A stretch of DNA of 7,140 nucleotides, taken from contig JAUWYD010000053.1 in NCBI GenBank assembly GCA_030616025.1, positions 1-7,140 of the forward strand, read 5' to 3'. Positions 5,887-7,140 of this stretch are shown piece after piece; the stretch's first letter is position 1; the number at the start of each line of letters is the position of its first letter. This DNA comes from Chloroflexota bacterium (GTDB lineage Bacteria > Chloroflexota > Anaerolineae > UBA7937 > B3-Chlor). Made by a program: the position numbers and the translations under genes. The notes under the pieces are model-generated. The model did not search any database and was not told the origin of the DNA. It was given only the letters and a program-made list of their open reading frames with translations.

Positions 5887-6366
5887 ATGGACAAGATCGA
5901 ACTCACCCCCATCGGCACCATTCGTAGTCCCTACACCGAGCCGAAGGACATGCCCATTCAAGGGCGCTTCAGGGAAGACGTCGAGGGCTGGGTTGAGCTG
6001 AAAGAAGAATACGTCCCCGGCCTGAAGGACCTGGGGGGCTTCAGCCACCTCATCTTGATCTACTACTTCCACCGTTCTGAGGTCGACCAGGTTCAGGGCC
6101 GTCCCTTTCTCGAAGAGGAAACCCATGGCATCTTTGCCATCAGGAGTCCTCACCGGCCAAACCACCTTGGTTTTTCCATCGTGAGGCTCCAAAGGATCGA
6201 AGGGAACAGAGTGTACTTCACCGAGGTGGATATGCTCGACGGGACGCCGCTACTTGACATAAAGCCCTACGTCGAGCAGTTCGACAGTAGGGATAACGTC
6301 AGATCTGGGTGGGTCGACAAGCACTTCGGCGATGGCAATGTCCCCGATCAGACGATCATTCGTTAG
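5887..6366 (+). CDS. trmO: tRNA methyltransferase TrmO (TsaA/UPF0066 family)
   Basis: A 159-residue protein of the TrmO family. TrmO uses S-adenosylmethionine to N6-methylate t6A at position 37 of certain tRNAs (threonine tRNA in E. coli), forming m6t6A. The N-terminus LTPIGTIRSPY, the family signature GIFAIRSPHRPNHLGFSIVRL spread over residues 81-101, and DMLDGTPLLDIKPYVEQFD at 115-133 are all present. Length matches the core domain, without the C-terminal extension of the E. coli enzyme. GAGAGG at 5875-5880 lies 6 bases before the ATG. No promoter was seen in the 32 bases after the tRNA-Pro relic. Its last 11 bases overlap the end of the convergent mazG-domain gene. Confidence 0.92.
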   Translation: MDKIELTPIGTIRSPYTEPKDMPIQGRFREDVEGWVELKEEYVPGLKDLGGFSHLILIYYFHRSEVDQVQGRPFLEEETHGIFAIRSPHRPNHLGFSIVRLQRIEGNRVYFTEVDMLDGTPLLDIKPYVEQFDSRDNVRSGWVDKHFGDGNVPDQTIIR

Positions 6367-7140
6367 AATGGTTCTGATCTTCGGCGTCTGGACTCTCTGA
6401 TCGCAGTGAGGCCAGATCCTCGCCGAAGTGCCGTGTGGCAATCCGCAGGGCGCTTTCGGCATCCACTTCCAGCTGGCGGCCTAAGTTGGCGAGTGTGAAG
6501 AGTAGCTGGCCCAGCTCGTTGGCTGCTTCCTCTTCGTTCTCGATCTCCCGCAGCTTGTCCAGACTGCCGTCAATCTCGTCCAGGAGTTGTTCCTGGGTGG
6601 GCCATACCAGGCCCTCTCTCTTCGCTCGTTCCTGTGCTCTCTGGGCCAGAGTCAGAGCAGGCATGGTCAAGGGCATACCCCAAAGGGGTTTGTCTCCCTG
6701 CGGCTTCTCCGCCCGCTTGATCGCTTGCCAGTTACAGAGGACCTCCTCGGCATCGGCCACCTCCAATCCGGCGAAGACGTGAGGATGCCGACGGACCATC
6801 TTGGCGATGATCGTCTCCAGCACGTGGGCCAGGGTGAACTCTCCATGTTCCGCCGCTATCTGGGTGTGCAAGATGATCTGAAGGAGAACGTCTCCCAGCT
6901 CCTCCCGCAGAGCCACGTCGTCTTCATCGTCGATGGCCTTCAAGACCTCGTAGGTCTCCTCCAAGAGGTGGGGTCGGAGGGTCTGGTGAGTCTGCTCCCG
7001 ATCCCAGGGACAGCCTCCTGGTGCCCGCAGCCGGGCCACGATCTCGTGAAAGGTGGATACCGAACTGGGGTTGGGCAGGGGCGGCACGTAGAGCGACGTG
7101 AGATGGTCTATCTCCTTGAAGTGATCCAACTCCTGAAGAG
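6356..7140 (-). CDS. mazG: MazG nucleotide pyrophosphohydrolase, 5' end outside the window
   Basis: This gene encodes an all-alpha NTP pyrophosphohydrolase domain that cleaves (d)NTPs to monophosphates plus pyrophosphate and is thought to clean nucleotide pools. Residues here are numbered from the first possible in-window start, TTG at 7129. RLRAPGGCPWDREQTHQTL (33-51) leads to the metal-binding EExxE at E57, E58 and E61, and ExxD in REELGDVL (E77, D80). Then come KMVRRHPHVFAG (110-121) and a second, weaker helical MazG-like repeat at about 183-236. The frame stays open to the window edge and the TTG has no usable spacing to CAGGAG. The preceding LTSLYVPPLP (10-19) resembles the linker of YabN-type proteins, where a tetrapyrrole-methylase domain precedes MazG. 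I infer a C-terminal portion of such a fusion. It overlaps the 3' end of trmO by 11 bases. Confidence 0.9.
   Translation of the reverse strand, partial: LQELDHFKEIDHLTSLYVPPLPNPSSVSTFHEIVARLRAPGGCPWDREQTHQTLRPHLLEETYEVLKAIDDEDDVALREELGDVLLQIILHTQIAAEHGEFTLAHVLETIIAKMVRRHPHVFAGLEVADAEEVLCNWQAIKRAEKPQGDKPLWGMPLTMPALTLAQRAQERAKREGLVWPTQEQLLDEIDGSLDKLREIENEEEAANELGQLLFTLANLGRQLEVDAESALRIATRHFGEDLASLRSESPDAEDQNHSNE

Noticed and set aside
5430..5921. Minus-strand frame with VGARGFQPPTSRTRT
   Set aside because: It reads the orphan tRNA-Pro half backwards and continues over the trmO start. Useful only as a second hint of the repeat.

Overview
The window is a piece of a bacterial chromosome, moderately GC-rich with local AT-rich promoter patches. 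Its gene content (a lone small TatA, a UPF0173 metallo-hydrolase, a YabN-like MazG, a GalT/HIT-fold protein) and an intergenic repeat built on CCCTTCGACAGGCTCAGG fit an environmental bacterium, perhaps a Chloroflexota member. That placement is a guess from recalled family resemblance; no marker gene fixes it.

Layout, left half. A metallo-beta-lactamase-fold hydrolase (93-779, minus) is divergent from a GalT-like nucleotidyltransferase (1068-2156, plus). A non-coding stretch with an interspersed repeat follows, then tatA (2577-2783, plus) under a good extended -10 promoter, ending at a terminator that can work in both directions. Two tRNA genes come next, tRNA-Arg(CCT) on minus and tRNA-Pro(CGG) on plus. 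They are divergent, and their promoters appear to share one palindromic -35 hexamer.

Layout, right half. The 3' half of tRNA-Pro is repeated 2.7 kb downstream (3095-3146 and 5803-5854; 49 of 52 bases identical). The second copy has no 5' half and carries changes that would break a tRNA. This is the arrangement left when an element integrates into the 3' end of a tRNA gene. The enclosed DNA holds a GT87-type membrane glycosyltransferase (3602-4690, minus), a doubtful ORF, a small Cys-rich probable zinc-binding protein (5084-5302, minus) and long stretches with no convincing genes. No integrase is visible, so it looks like a decayed or stripped element.

After the second repeat copy come trmO (5887-6366, plus), a tRNA methyltransferase, and convergently the MazG domain of a pyrophosphohydrolase (6356 to the right edge, minus) that continues outside the window. 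If the repeat is a true att scar, trmO once lay directly behind tRNA-Pro, and the insertion separated the two.

The most interesting signals are the tRNA-Pro att-like duplication with its cargo, the shared -35 of the two tRNA promoters, and the small Cys-rich protein. No CRISPR array, transposase, integrase or toxin-antitoxin pair was found.
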